From CAVWDI01 sp046259385 (lineage in GTDB: Bacteria > Chloroflexota > Anaerolineae > Anaerolineales > UBA4823), in NCBI GenBank assembly GCA_046259385.1, contig JBJYWI010000229.1:1-64000 (forward strand): a stretch of 64,000 nucleotides of DNA. The letters run 5' to 3'. The first letter of the stretch is position 1. Every line of letters starts with the position of its first letter. A program made the translations under genes and the position numbers. Under the pieces are notes generated by a model, which was not told where the DNA came from, did not search any database, and was given only the letters and a program-made list of their open reading frames with translations. Shown in pieces: positions 17,966-26,997 of the stretch.

Positions 17966-18821
17966 GAGTCTGGAAGCTTCAACGATCTTCACATTTGCCG
18001 CCTTGGGCGAGCTCATCGGCCAGCGTTCTGGAGTTCTAAACGTAGGAATTGAAGGCGTGATGCTGTTTGGGGCAACCCTTGGTTTTATGGCTGCTCAAAC
18101 TACTGGAAATTACCTGCTAGGTTTTCTGGTAGGGATTGCTGTTGGTGGTCTGTTAGGACTCTTGCATGGTTTTTTTTCAATTACAATGGGTGTGGATCAA
18201 GTAGTAAGCGGGATGGGCATTTGGATCCTGGGTTTCGGACTGACCACCTACATCGGCAACCCTTACACCGGCCCTTTGGGAATGGAAAGAATACCGACCG
18301 TTTTCGGGATTTCCCCATTCTTCTATCTTGGCATCGTTCTGGTGATCATCACCTGGTTTGTGCTTTCCAAAACCAGCCTTGGATTGAGGATACGGTCAGT
18401 AGGTGAGAATCCCTCTGTCGCGGAAGTTTCCGGGATAAATGTCGACCGAACCCGCTACCTTTGCGTTGTAATCGGAGGTATGCTCATGGGTCTGGGTGGA
18501 GCAATATACTCCCTGGATTACAACCCGGTCTGGAATTACAACTTCCTGATGGGTTGGGGATTTATCGCGCTGGCGCTGGTGTTCTTCTCAATGTGGAACC
18601 CATTCATCATGCTGGCGGGCTCCCTGCTCTTCGGGACGCTCTGGCAGCTCTCGCTCAACCCCCAGCTTGTGCTCCCGGGCGTTATGTCCAGGTATGTCTG
18701 GCGGATGGTTCCTTTCATCATCACGCTGGGCGTATTGATGCTGATGGCGACCAAGTGGTTCAGAACAAGGTGGGGCGCCGCCAAACCGGAGGCGCTCGGA
18801 TTACCGTATTTAAAGGAATGA
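17946..18821 (+). CDS. Nucleoside-class ABC transporter permease (YufQ-like)
   Basis: This 291-residue permease starts with AALGELIGQRSGVLNVGIEG, which is characteristic of the second permease of BMP-type nucleoside importers. It also has the RSVGENPSVAEVSGI loop that contacts the ATPase. About eight hydrophobic segments are visible. The GTAAGGAGAG site lies inside the preceding gene. It completes the four-gene importer. Confidence 0.93.
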   Translation: MAEFLTRSLEASTIFTFAALGELIGQRSGVLNVGIEGVMLFGATLGFMAAQTTGNYLLGFLVGIAVGGLLGLLHGFFSITMGVDQVVSGMGIWILGFGLTTYIGNPYTGPLGMERIPTVFGISPFFYLGIVLVIITWFVLSKTSLGLRIRSVGENPSVAEVSGINVDRTRYLCVVIGGMLMGLGGAIYSLDYNPVWNYNFLMGWGFIALALVFFSMWNPFIMLAGSLLFGTLWQLSLNPQLVLPGVMSRYVWRMVPFIITLGVLMLMATKWFRTRWGAAKPEALGLPYLKE

Positions 18822-18864
18822 ACTTGCCTTCAGGTTTTCCGTCCCACCCCACACCAGGCAAACT

Positions 18865-19590
18865 TTAAGGCTTATAAGCGACCAGAACTGCTTCCATGTT
18901 GCTGCGGTAAAGAATCCGGATATCGTTAAAACCCACATCCTCAAGGATTGTGATTGTATCGCCTTCTTTCATGCACCTGTCCGGCGCCTGATCAGCCACA
19001 TTATGGAGCACCCATTCCCTCAGCAGTTCCAATTTCCCCAAAGGCGCGTAAGCATCGAAAAAACGTTTGAGCGCGGTGCCCAGCGCCTTAAACCGTTCAT
19101 TCTCATCCTGGGGAGCGTATTTATCGGCATTCACAAATAATCCCCCACGCGCAAGAACCCTGAAAATCTGCACATGCAGGTCGTCCCTGTATTCCCGCTC
19201 CATGTTATGCAGGGTGAGCACAGACGCCACAAAGTCAACGGATTGAGAATCCATCGACTGGAAGTGCTCCAGAGCATCCGCATGAACAAGATCGCACCTG
19301 TTTGTTTTTATAGCTTCTGAAAGGTTGTCCTGGGCCTGCTCGATCATTTTCCGCTCGTTGTCCAGGCAGACCAGGTGAATGCCAGGGACTTTATTTAGGA
19401 TTGCATGCGCCGTGACGCCATCCCCGCATCCGACGTCGATGCCATCCAGTTTTGACCTTGCGGCTCTTTTCTGGTATTCCGCCACAGCACTGGCAACCTG
19501 CTCCTGCAGTTCTTCAAAATGAGGCAGGGCAAGCTTGATCAAGCGGTACTCCTCACTCATTGCGCCTTTAAACCGGTATTCAGAGTCCAT
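18865..19590 (-). CDS. Class I SAM-dependent methyltransferase
   Basis: This 241-residue methyltransferase has the SAM-binding motif GIDVGCGDG, an acidic CLDNE after strand 2 and VHADALEHF before motif III, then FVASVLTLHNM. The start is placed at ATG 19590, which has AAAGGA ten bases upstream; in-frame ATGs at 19614 and 19656 are possible. It lies convergent to the importer genes and interrupts the catabolic set between the permease and the DUF2877 gene. The target is unknown, and a link to the pathway is not shown by sequence. Confidence 0.85.
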   Translation of the reverse strand: MDSEYRFKGAMSEEYRLIKLALPHFEELQEQVASAVAEYQKRAARSKLDGIDVGCGDGVTAHAILNKVPGIHLVCLDNERKMIEQAQDNLSEAIKTNRCDLVHADALEHFQSMDSQSVDFVASVLTLHNMEREYRDDLHVQIFRVLARGGLFVNADKYAPQDENERFKALGTALKRFFDAYAPLGKLELLREWVLHNVADQAPDRCMKEGDTITILEDVGFNDIRILYRSNMEAVLVAYKP

Positions 19591-19819
19591 ATCTGTCTGT
19601 TCCTTTAATCCCATTTCGGGCTTATGCAGATAAAAGCAATTTCCCCATTTCTTCATAACTGCCGGAGAAAATCTCCAATTTGCCCAATGATTTTCACAAT
19701 TCTAGCCCATTTCTATTAATTAGAGGGAGATCGTACATACCTCTTATCTAGTTGCACCTGTATGTGGTGTAGAATTTGTTTACTTCACAGCCGGGTTATT
19801 GGCTTTTCTATATAAAAAT

Positions 19820-20538
19820 ATGGATCCCATGATTTCCTGTTCAATAGATGCAAGTTTTATTGGAAACCTGGCTCAAAGACATTTGTCCATGAGCTCTCAA
19901 GCTTCCATTATGGGGGTAAATTCAGGCGGAATATACATAAAAACCAACCGCAACTGGGTTTTGTATATCTCGGGCAGTCCATACCGGGGTCCGCTAACAA
20001 TAGGCATTGATCATAAGGTTAAATCCACCCGAGCATTAACTCCTGGGATGGCTGTGGATATCCAGCCCACCCGGCTTACATTTCCTGGAGCAGAGCTGGC
20101 GATCTCAACAGCAAACAGCCATGTGTGGGAGCCGGAACCCCCGAATTTATCAGCCCTCCCGCTTGCTGAGCAGTTCGAGCGCTGGAAAACCCTTGCCCTG
20201 GCGATACACGAAACCCGACCGGANNNNNNNNNNNNNNNNNNNNNNNNNNNNNNNNNNNNNNNNNNNNNNNNNNNNNNNNNNNNNNNNNNNNNNNNNNNNN
20301 NNNNNNNNNNNNNNNNNNNNNNNAAAAGACGACCACGCTTAGCGCCAACCTGATCGAATGCGCTGCAAGTGGTCTGGCGGACGAAAGGCTTATCAACGCT
20401 CTTGATTGGATAAAATGCGGCAGCTCTCATAAAGTGCGCACATTGATTGACGGGCTGCTCGGCTGGGGAAACACCTCAGGTATATCAGCTTATATTGGGT
20501 TTTTGTTCGCATTGAATATCCAGGAGAAAAAGCGATAA
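19820..20538 (+). CDS. allH: DUF2877 protein (AllH/YlbF family carbamoyltransferase subunit), interrupted by a gap
   Basis: The gene is broken by 100 N at 20224-20323. The first part (about 134 residues) reads as the N-terminal b-rich half of a DUF2877 protein, with SGSPYRGPLTIGID and PGMAVDI. After the gap the frame resumes and ends at TAA 20536-20538. Its C-terminal tail LLGWGNTSGISAYIGFLFAL matches the E. coli AllH/YlbF tail pattern LLALGHTSGADTLLGFWLG. AllH is the third subunit of the AllFGH oxamate carbamoyltransferase, so with FdrA and DUF1116 the set is complete. No clear ribosome site is seen; ATG 19829 is an alternative start. Confidence 0.78.
20224..20323. other. Assembly gap (100 N)
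   Basis: Exactly 100 N is a conventional placeholder for a gap of unknown length. The DUF2877 reading frame can be followed on both sides, so the join is probably right and the missing piece is internal coding sequence. Confidence 0.95.
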
Positions 20539-20898
20539 GTTTTATTCTTGATTATCGTTTGAATCGAATTCTTTGTTTAGCTGATGGTAGATTTTTTTGT
20601 GTATATCTCCGTATTAGCTGCACGCCCAATAATCAAAATTATTCATTTTCTCTTTTGCTTTGTGGACTGATGGCAGCAAGAAATAGAATCTATATTTCAA
20701 CCTGCTTGATTCCTCATTGAATTAAATCCTTTTATTTAGGTAAGTAACATTAAAAATTTGCTGAGTGAACCTGTAGAAGCAGGGTCTACGCAAAGATGTT
20801 AAATGCTTAATATTACAAATAGACACCTCAAGTAAAGGAGATCAACCTATTCTGTTTAATGGGGGTTAGGTTCGTTGCGTTATAGGGTCAACAATAAT
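20539..20898. other. AT-rich intergenic region
   Basis: This 360-base AT-rich stretch lies between the convergent DUF2877 and class II aldolase genes. I see no gene, RNA, clear terminator or repeat in it. Confidence 0.4.
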
Positions 20899-21665
20899 CT
20901 ACCAATTTTTATAAGATTCACTGTGTTTTCGGTATTCAATTAGCTCCTCTCCCAAAAGCTCATGCTCCAGAATGATATCGCTCACCTCCTCTAATGCAGA
21001 GACCCAATGGTAAGCTTCTTCCAGTGTTTGTCCGATGGCGAAACAACCGTGCCCGCGCTGCATGATAATTTTGTATTCACAAAGCTTTTTAGATACTTTT
21101 TCAGCCATTTCCTTGGAACCGGAAGCTAGTTCGACGGATACCACCGGAATTTTGCGCAACAAATAAGAACCTTCATTATCTATGGGAATAATTTCGTCCC
21201 GGCTGAGACTGAGTGTAATAGCTGTACAGGGATGGGCATGTATTACAGCTAGCGCTGCAGTTTCTTCATAGATCGCTCGGTGGACTATCAATTCTGTGCT
21301 GGCGCGCACAATGCCACTATCCTTTCCTTTAAAACTTGTCTCAACGAAATCTGAAATCTTTAATCTACCGAGTTGCGCCCCGCGACGCTTAATAATAATC
21401 TTGTCGCCCACGCGCACACTCATATTGCCCCCATGCGAACTTGTTAAACCAGTTACAAAAATATCACGTCCGATANNNNNNNNNNCCTTTAAAACTTGTC
21501 TCAACAAAATCTGAAATCTTTAATCGTCCGAGTTGCGCCCCGCGACGCTTAATAATCTTGTCTCCCGCGCACACTCATATTGCTCCCATGAGAACTGGTC
21601 AAATCAGTTATAAAAATATCACGTCCAATATCACGAAATTCTTCATAAAGTCGCTGGTCAATCAT
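20899..21665 (-). CDS. Class II aldolase/adducin family protein (disrupted by an assembly join)
   Basis: The protein is an L-fuculose-phosphate aldolase-like class II aldolase of about 203 residues. Zinc ligands are seen in VIHAHP and QRGHG, and the SSHGGNMSVR substrate loop is near the N-terminus. The true ATG is at 21665, reading MIDQRLYEEFRDIGRDIF. Ten N (21476-21485) and a second, imperfect copy of about 150 bases break the frame. The copy next to the start carries a 2-base deletion. The start overlaps the stop of the upstream oxidoreductase by 8 bases, so the two are co-translated. Substrate unknown. Confidence 0.8.
21326..21630. repeat. Near-identical duplicated contig ends around a 10-N gap
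   Basis: Bases 21326-21475 and 21486-21630 are the same segment in direct orientation, starting CCTTTAAAACTTGTCTC and ending ACGTCC-ATA. They differ by a few percent of substitutions and by 3-base and 2-base deletions in the second copy. Ten N separate them. This is what an unmerged overlap of two contigs from slightly different strains looks like, not a biological repeat. Confidence 0.85.
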
Positions 21666-23373
21666 GGCTCTCCTCAATTGTGAATTCTAAGGATAGTTCC
21701 TTCAATTTATCTTGTGTAGGTATACCATTCTTGTCCCAACCTCTAAATGCATAATATTCTTCCAGCATAGGCGCCAGACGAGCGGTAAAGCCTTCACTTG
21801 GACCACCAGAAACGGGTTCATCAAGAATACGTTCTGGTAGGGTATCATCTTCTTTCGTAAATCCTTCACGCAAGTTGTACATCCTTTCTAACGTCCAGAC
21901 TCTTTCGCCGATCATCATCAGGTCATCCGCACTGAAATGTTCTCCAGTAACTGCGGTTAAGGTGCGTGCAAAAAACTCTTCCGCCACTGCCAAATTGGCA
22001 AATTTACAGTAAACCAAGCTGTCAATGACTGCCGCAGAATTCTGGTGGACGGATACAATTCCTGCCTTTCCCTGTGTGGCAAATCTGTCAATAAGACGCG
22101 GCAGTGCCAGCACCTCTGGTCCCAACATATTTCCTGTTTCATGGCAGGCTCCCCGGTTGCCGGTGGCATAGACCAATCCCTGTCCCTGCATACCACGAGG
22201 ATCATAAGCGGGCATTTCCAATTTCTTCACGCTCATCGAAAGCAGGGGTACGCCGTATTTTTCCGCCTGGCCAAAACCCAGTTTGCTGTCGATCAACCCC
22301 TTTTCGGCAAGCTCCATCGCACAACCAATTGTATTTCCCATCGATATCGTATCCAACCCCATATTGTTACACAGATAGTTGGCTTCAGCGATTGCTTCCA
22401 GATCATCAATGCCGCACTGCGCCCCAAAAGCCCAGGTGGTTTCGTATTCAGGACCTTCCCCTTCTTTGCCGCTCTTGGTTTTTGTCAGGCGTGTACATGT
22501 AATTGGGCATGCCCAACAAGCCTGGTTTTTCACCAGTATCTCATCGGTTATAGCTTCGCCGCTGATTTTGTCCGCACCTTCAAATTGGGATTGCTGGAAA
22601 TTCCGGGTAGGCAACACCCCAATTTCATTGATCACATTCATGACCACCGCAGTCCCAAATTCCGGCAGCGCCTGGGATGTCAGCGGACTGGCTTTAAGCA
22701 ATTTTCCTGTTTCACAAGGTATAAATTTAAATTTGTCTTGATCAACGGGTTGGTTTTTCTCATCACCTTCAACCACAATGGCTTTCAAATTTTTGCTGCC
22801 CATTACAGCACCGGATCCGCCACGAGCTAAAGCACGTTCTTTATCATTCATAATAGAAGCAATACGCACAAGGTTTTCCCCAGCCGGACCAATGCAAAGC
22901 ACATTGCGTCTATTCCGATCCTGACCAAGGGCTTCAGTAGTTTCGAACCCACCCTTTCCCCACAGGTGACTCGCGTTTTTTATTGCCACACCATCCGCTG
23001 TAATCTCAATCATTACAGGATTTTCAGCTCTACCGCGCACGATAAGCGCATCGTACCCTGTCCGTTTAAACTGCATGCCCCACCAACCACCACTATTCGT
23101 ATGAAGAACCGCATCCGTCAGCGGGCTTTTGGCGCTTACATTGAAGCGGTTGCTTGTCTGTGAACCAGTACCCGTTATGGGACCAGTTGTGAAGATAAGA
23201 ACGTTTGCAGGTGACAGAGGATCAACTTCAGGTCCTACTAAATCTCACAATAATCTCACACCTAATCCACGCCCGCCAAGGAAAAGGTGCGCAATTTCCC
23301 TATCCAATGGTAATGTATCTATTGTTTCTTTTGTTAGGTTTATATTAAGTATCTTGCCAGCCCAACCTTGCAT
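21658..23373 (-). pseudogene. Aldehyde:ferredoxin oxidoreductase with in-frame TGA
   Basis: The tungsten-type aldehyde oxidoreductase runs from ATG 23373 (TAGGAG site upstream) to TGA 21658-21660, 572 codons, close to family length. The N-terminus MQGWAGKILNINLTKE and FLGGRGLGVRLL are classic. Codon 43 is TGA (23245-23247) where relatives often have Trp or Tyr before the D-V-DPLSPAN segment. The rest is intact, including the tungstopterin domain and cluster ligands in ACWACPITC. A chance base change or sequencing error is likelier than recoding. If the stop is real, translation could only restart downstream, for example at ATG 23076. It is coupled to the class II aldolase. Confidence 0.8.
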
Positions 23374-23573
23374 AAATATCTCCTATTGGAAATATCCGAT
23401 TCGAAACAGATATAAAAAGAGAAGGTAGTCATCATGTGCCATTAGAGATCAGATTTTCTGCTCCAAAATTAAATGGGGAATTTATCCACCTGCAATCGGT
23501 GTTCTTATATTTACTAATTATGGATGCTTTGGATCGTTTCCAGATTCAAGCCGATCTTAGAAAGAGTGGCTTT

Positions 23574-25685
23574 TTACGACTCATCCCCACCGCGAATACA
23601 TTCCTGGAGGAATTCAACATCTTCTTTTCGTATAAAAGCAGTGATACGGTCGCCAGCTTTAAACACTGATTTTCCGCGAGGAAAGAGAATATTCCCTTCA
23701 CGCTGGATGGAAACCAGCACACAATCATCTGGCAAACATGGGGCAAAATCCTTTAAATATTTTCCAACTACTTCGTCTTCTTTCGTAATCTCAAAGTTTA
23801 CAAAATCCGCCTCATCCAAATTCATTTCTTTGTATTTCTGGGTTCTTTTATGAGTTTCTGCCCGGCGAGTAATTCCCAAATTATAAGCACGGATAATATC
23901 CGCTCTGCGTATTAAGCCCAGCAGAAGCGTTGGATCATCCCTTGATACAACCGGTAAACGCCCAACACCACGAACACCCATTCTTACTAAAGCTTCCCCC
24001 ATACTTTCATCTGGATATGCAACTAACATTTTTTCCCGTTTTGTTGCGATGTCTCTTACTTTCACTTCAGCCGGTTTGTTTGTTTCAACAGCCCGGTCAA
24101 TATCAGAGACTGTGACAATCCCCCACAACTTTCCATTTTCATCTAAAACAGGCAACCCGTGATGGCGTGTTTGTGAAAAAAAAGATGATAATTCCGCCAA
24201 TGTCATATTTTCAGACACAGAATCCACAGACCGCGTCATTGCCTCTTTGACTTCAATACCACGCATTACATCGGTATCGTACCCGGTTTTCAAATGTATC
24301 CCACGCCGGGAAAGTTTTAACGTATAAATTGATTCTCCTTTCAGGAATTTTTGTGAGAGCAATGTCGAAACAACAACAGTCAACATAAGCGGGAGAATGA
24401 TCCTGTAGTCTCCAGTGAGTTCGAATAAAATTATTATCGCCGTAATGGGAGCATGAGCGCTTGCCGCGAAAACCGCTGCCATCCCAACCAAAGCATATGC
24501 TCCAGGTGGGGCGATAATTCCGGGGAAGATAATCCTAACTATGAGTTCAAAAGCCGTTCCCAACATGGCGCCCATGAATAATGAAGGTGCAAATACACCT
24601 CCTGAACCCCCAGAACCAAGCGTCAAACTTGTAGCAATTATTTTTAATACAAGCAGTGAAAGGACTACGCCCAGTAACAGCTTATTAGATAGAGCGCTAG
24701 TGATAACCTCATACCCGACATTATATACTTGCGGAACCCTGTTGTATGTTACACCAGTAGTAAGAGGATAAATCAACGCCACAAAACCCAATAACCCCCC
24801 TCCGATGGCAGGTTTTAGCCACGGTGGCGCTTTTTTCCAATTATCAAAAATATCCTCGGTCCAGTAGAGAGATCGCACAAAAACAACTCCTACCAATGCT
24901 GCAATAACCCCTAGCAAAATATAAAATATAAATTCCCAATGGGTGTATACACCATATTCTGTGGGTAAGGGAAACGCCGGTGTGTCACCGAAGACCACTC
25001 TACCGATAACACTGGCTGTGACAGAGGAGATGACAACCGTACTGAAATAACGAATTTCAAATTGCCCCAAAATTATTTCAAGGGCAAAGATGACGCCCGC
25101 AATCGGTGCGTTAAAAGTTGCTGCTATCCCACCAGCTGCGCCGCAAGCCACCAGATTTCGGATCCGATCATCCGACATATCCAAGGCTTGTCCAAGTGTT
25201 GACCCCAGAGCTGATCCTATTTGGACAATGGGTCCTTCCCTCCCGGCAGAACCCCCACTGCCAATGCAGATCGCAGAGGCCAGAGATTTTATTACCGCGA
25301 CAATCGGGCGGATGCGACCGCCTCGAATAGCCACCGCTTCCATCACCTCGGGAACACCGTGCCCTTTCGCTTCTGGAGCGAAAAAATATACCAGCAATCC
25401 CACCAATAACCCACCGAAAGCCGGAATTATCAATACATAAGCGTTACCCCAACCAGGTGTTAAATCTGGAAACCACTCATATGCAATCCAAGAAACTCCA
25501 TTGATCAGGTAACGAAAAATAACTGCCCCTAAGCCTGCTCCAATGCCTACTATTAAACCAAGCCCAACAAGAATTAGTTCCTCTGATGGCTGTCTTTGGT
25601 TGAGCCAGTTATTTATTCGACTAAAAAACCGACTTTTTAATAGAATATTTGAAGAAACATATTTGGAAGTCGCTTGGCTATCCAT
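23574..25685 (-). CDS. ClC-type chloride channel/transporter with CBS and TrkA_C domains
   Basis: This 703-residue membrane protein has the ClC core at about residues 35-460 with selectivity motifs GSGGSAGREGP (containing the gating glutamate), GHGVPE in place of GxGxPE, and GSGGSGGVFAPS. Two CBS domains follow (about 480-595), then a TrkA_C-like segment (about 630-695). In the ClC family such tails bind nucleotides and regulate transport. Nothing in the neighbourhood gives its physiological role. Confidence 0.93.
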   Translation of the reverse strand: MDSQATSKYVSSNILLKSRFFSRINNWLNQRQPSEELILVGLGLIVGIGAGLGAVIFRYLINGVSWIAYEWFPDLTPGWGNAYVLIIPAFGGLLVGLLVYFFAPEAKGHGVPEVMEAVAIRGGRIRPIVAVIKSLASAICIGSGGSAGREGPIVQIGSALGSTLGQALDMSDDRIRNLVACGAAGGIAATFNAPIAGVIFALEIILGQFEIRYFSTVVISSVTASVIGRVVFGDTPAFPLPTEYGVYTHWEFIFYILLGVIAALVGVVFVRSLYWTEDIFDNWKKAPPWLKPAIGGGLLGFVALIYPLTTGVTYNRVPQVYNVGYEVITSALSNKLLLGVVLSLLVLKIIATSLTLGSGGSGGVFAPSLFMGAMLGTAFELIVRIIFPGIIAPPGAYALVGMAAVFAASAHAPITAIIILFELTGDYRIILPLMLTVVVSTLLSQKFLKGESIYTLKLSRRGIHLKTGYDTDVMRGIEVKEAMTRSVDSVSENMTLAELSSFFSQTRHHGLPVLDENGKLWGIVTVSDIDRAVETNKPAEVKVRDIATKREKMLVAYPDESMGEALVRMGVRGVGRLPVVSRDDPTLLLGLIRRADIIRAYNLGITRRAETHKRTQKYKEMNLDEADFVNFEITKEDEVVGKYLKDFAPCLPDDCVLVSIQREGNILFPRGKSVFKAGDRITAFIRKEDVEFLQECIRGGDES

Positions 25686-26005
25686 CAGCTGTTCATCTCA
25701 AACACTAAAATTTTTTTTGCGAAAATGTTGTCCCAACCCATTTCATTATCATCCACTGATTTGTTGATTTTTTAAATATCATAATAATAAATTTACAGAC
25801 CGGATTTCGCTTTCAATTTCAAACCCCGGTTGGTGATTGCAGAAGCAAACATTATACTACTATGAATTCTAATTCTTCTGTAGTTAGATAATTGGAGAAT
25901 TTGGAAGGTGGGATCCAGTTGTTTCTTCCCTTTTCAATTAAAGATAATTTTATTCCGTTAGACTCGGGTAACCTTTACGGGAATTGAATAAATCATTAAG
26001 ACAGA
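25686..26005. other. AT-rich intergenic region between divergent genes
   Basis: This is a 320-base AT-rich stretch between the ClC gene and the peptidase remnant. No convincing promoter, repeat or RNA is visible. The 5' part of the decayed M29 gene would be expected here but cannot be recognised. Confidence 0.35.
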
Positions 26006-26796
26006 ATGTGCACAAAATACTACCTGGATTCAATCAAAATAGCCGATACCCATCCCCAGGTGCAGTACCTTTCCGAAGAACTGAACCGATTAACGATGCT
26101 GCACGGCGTATATAACCTGGATATCTTCTGGGATATCCCGGCCGATAAATTATCCTTACTACGGAAAGCAACGGGAGAATTTTTCACCCAGCGCTGGGAG
26201 CAACCCCGCTGATGCCTGCTGCGCCTGCCAAACGCTGCCCTGGCAGACCAAACAGGGTACTCAATAAGGGAAAGCGCACACGAATAACAGGTAAGGAGAC
26301 AGACTTTAGTTTCTCACTTAAGGGCCGCACCTGGGAGATCGCTGACGGCCGTTTGAATATGCCGGACGGCGAGATAATGACCTCTCCAGTGGAAGACACC
26401 ATCGACGGACAAATTTTATTTGATTTCCCGGGTGTGCTCCGAGGGCATCTGGTACACGATATCAAGCTGCGCTGGGAGAGCGGCGAACTGGTTGAGGCGA
26501 GCTCGTCCACCAACCAGGATTTACTGCGCAGCGTTTTAAACACTGACTTGGGAGCTAGCCTTATCTGCAAGTTTGCAATCGGAACCAAACCTGGGATAAA
26601 ACCCTTTTGCAAGGACATCCTGCTCGATGAGAAGATCGACAGGACAGTCCATATTGCGATGGGCAGATCATATACCAGCGTGGGAGGCACCAACCAATCC
26701 GCAATCCATTGGGATATTGATAAAAATATTCGCCAGGAAGGTGAGATTTATCTGGACGGCGACCTGATCTACGAGAAGGGAAAAGTACTCTTATAA
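26006..26796 (+). pseudogene. Decayed M29-family aminopeptidase
   Basis: Two overlapping frames are parts of one M29 (thermophilic metalloprotease-type) aminopeptidase. The first (26006-26212, 68 codons) resembles the region before the catalytic domain, with IPADKLSLLRKATGEFF. The second (26212-26796, 194 codons) is the C-terminal catalytic domain, with LNMPDGEI, SPVEDTIDG, NTDLGA and TNQSAIHWDI. The N-terminal quarter and about 60 residues in the middle are missing, and the frame changes around 26210-26260. Intact relatives have roughly 370-410 residues. The strong match over the C-terminal domain suggests recent decay. Confidence 0.65.
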
Positions 26797-26797
26797 A

Positions 26798-26965
26798 TTA
26801 TTCAAAAATTCTCAAAATTGTCTCGTACACTGCCCAAGCCAACCTGCGGTGTGCATCCGGATCGAGATACAGGCTATCCACCGGACTGACTGAAATAGCC
26901 CGGGATGAATCGAGTTGCGCACAGCCTGCTTCCAGCACAATTCTCTTGAAGTGTCTGTCAAATTT
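26798..26965 (-). pseudogene. Possible C-terminal remnant of an SGNH/GDSL hydrolase
   Basis: A short minus-strand frame ends at TAA 26798-26800 and reads VDSLYLDPDAHRRLAWAVY near its end. This resembles the C-terminal D-x-x-H block of SGNH/GDSL hydrolases (vHLd-xxH-xLAxaV). There is no start region and it is closed by a stop at 26966. It sits between the M29 remnant and pheT. Assignment is tentative. Confidence 0.3.
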
Positions 26966-26997
26966 CTAAGATTTCATCAACCCGCTGGTTACCTAGT

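Noticed and set aside
21326..21630. True tandem duplication in the aldolase gene
   Set aside because: Ten N separate the copies, the copies differ slightly, and the duplication destroys an otherwise normal gene, which fits an unmerged contig overlap.
23245..23247. Selenocysteine codon in the oxidoreductase
   Set aside because: The position is a non-catalytic Trp/Tyr-type site in relatives, not a cysteine, and no obvious hairpin follows directly.
20899..26965. Mobile element or genomic island
   Set aside because: The region is AT-richer and holds remnants, but no transposase, integrase, terminal repeats or tRNA attachment site was found.
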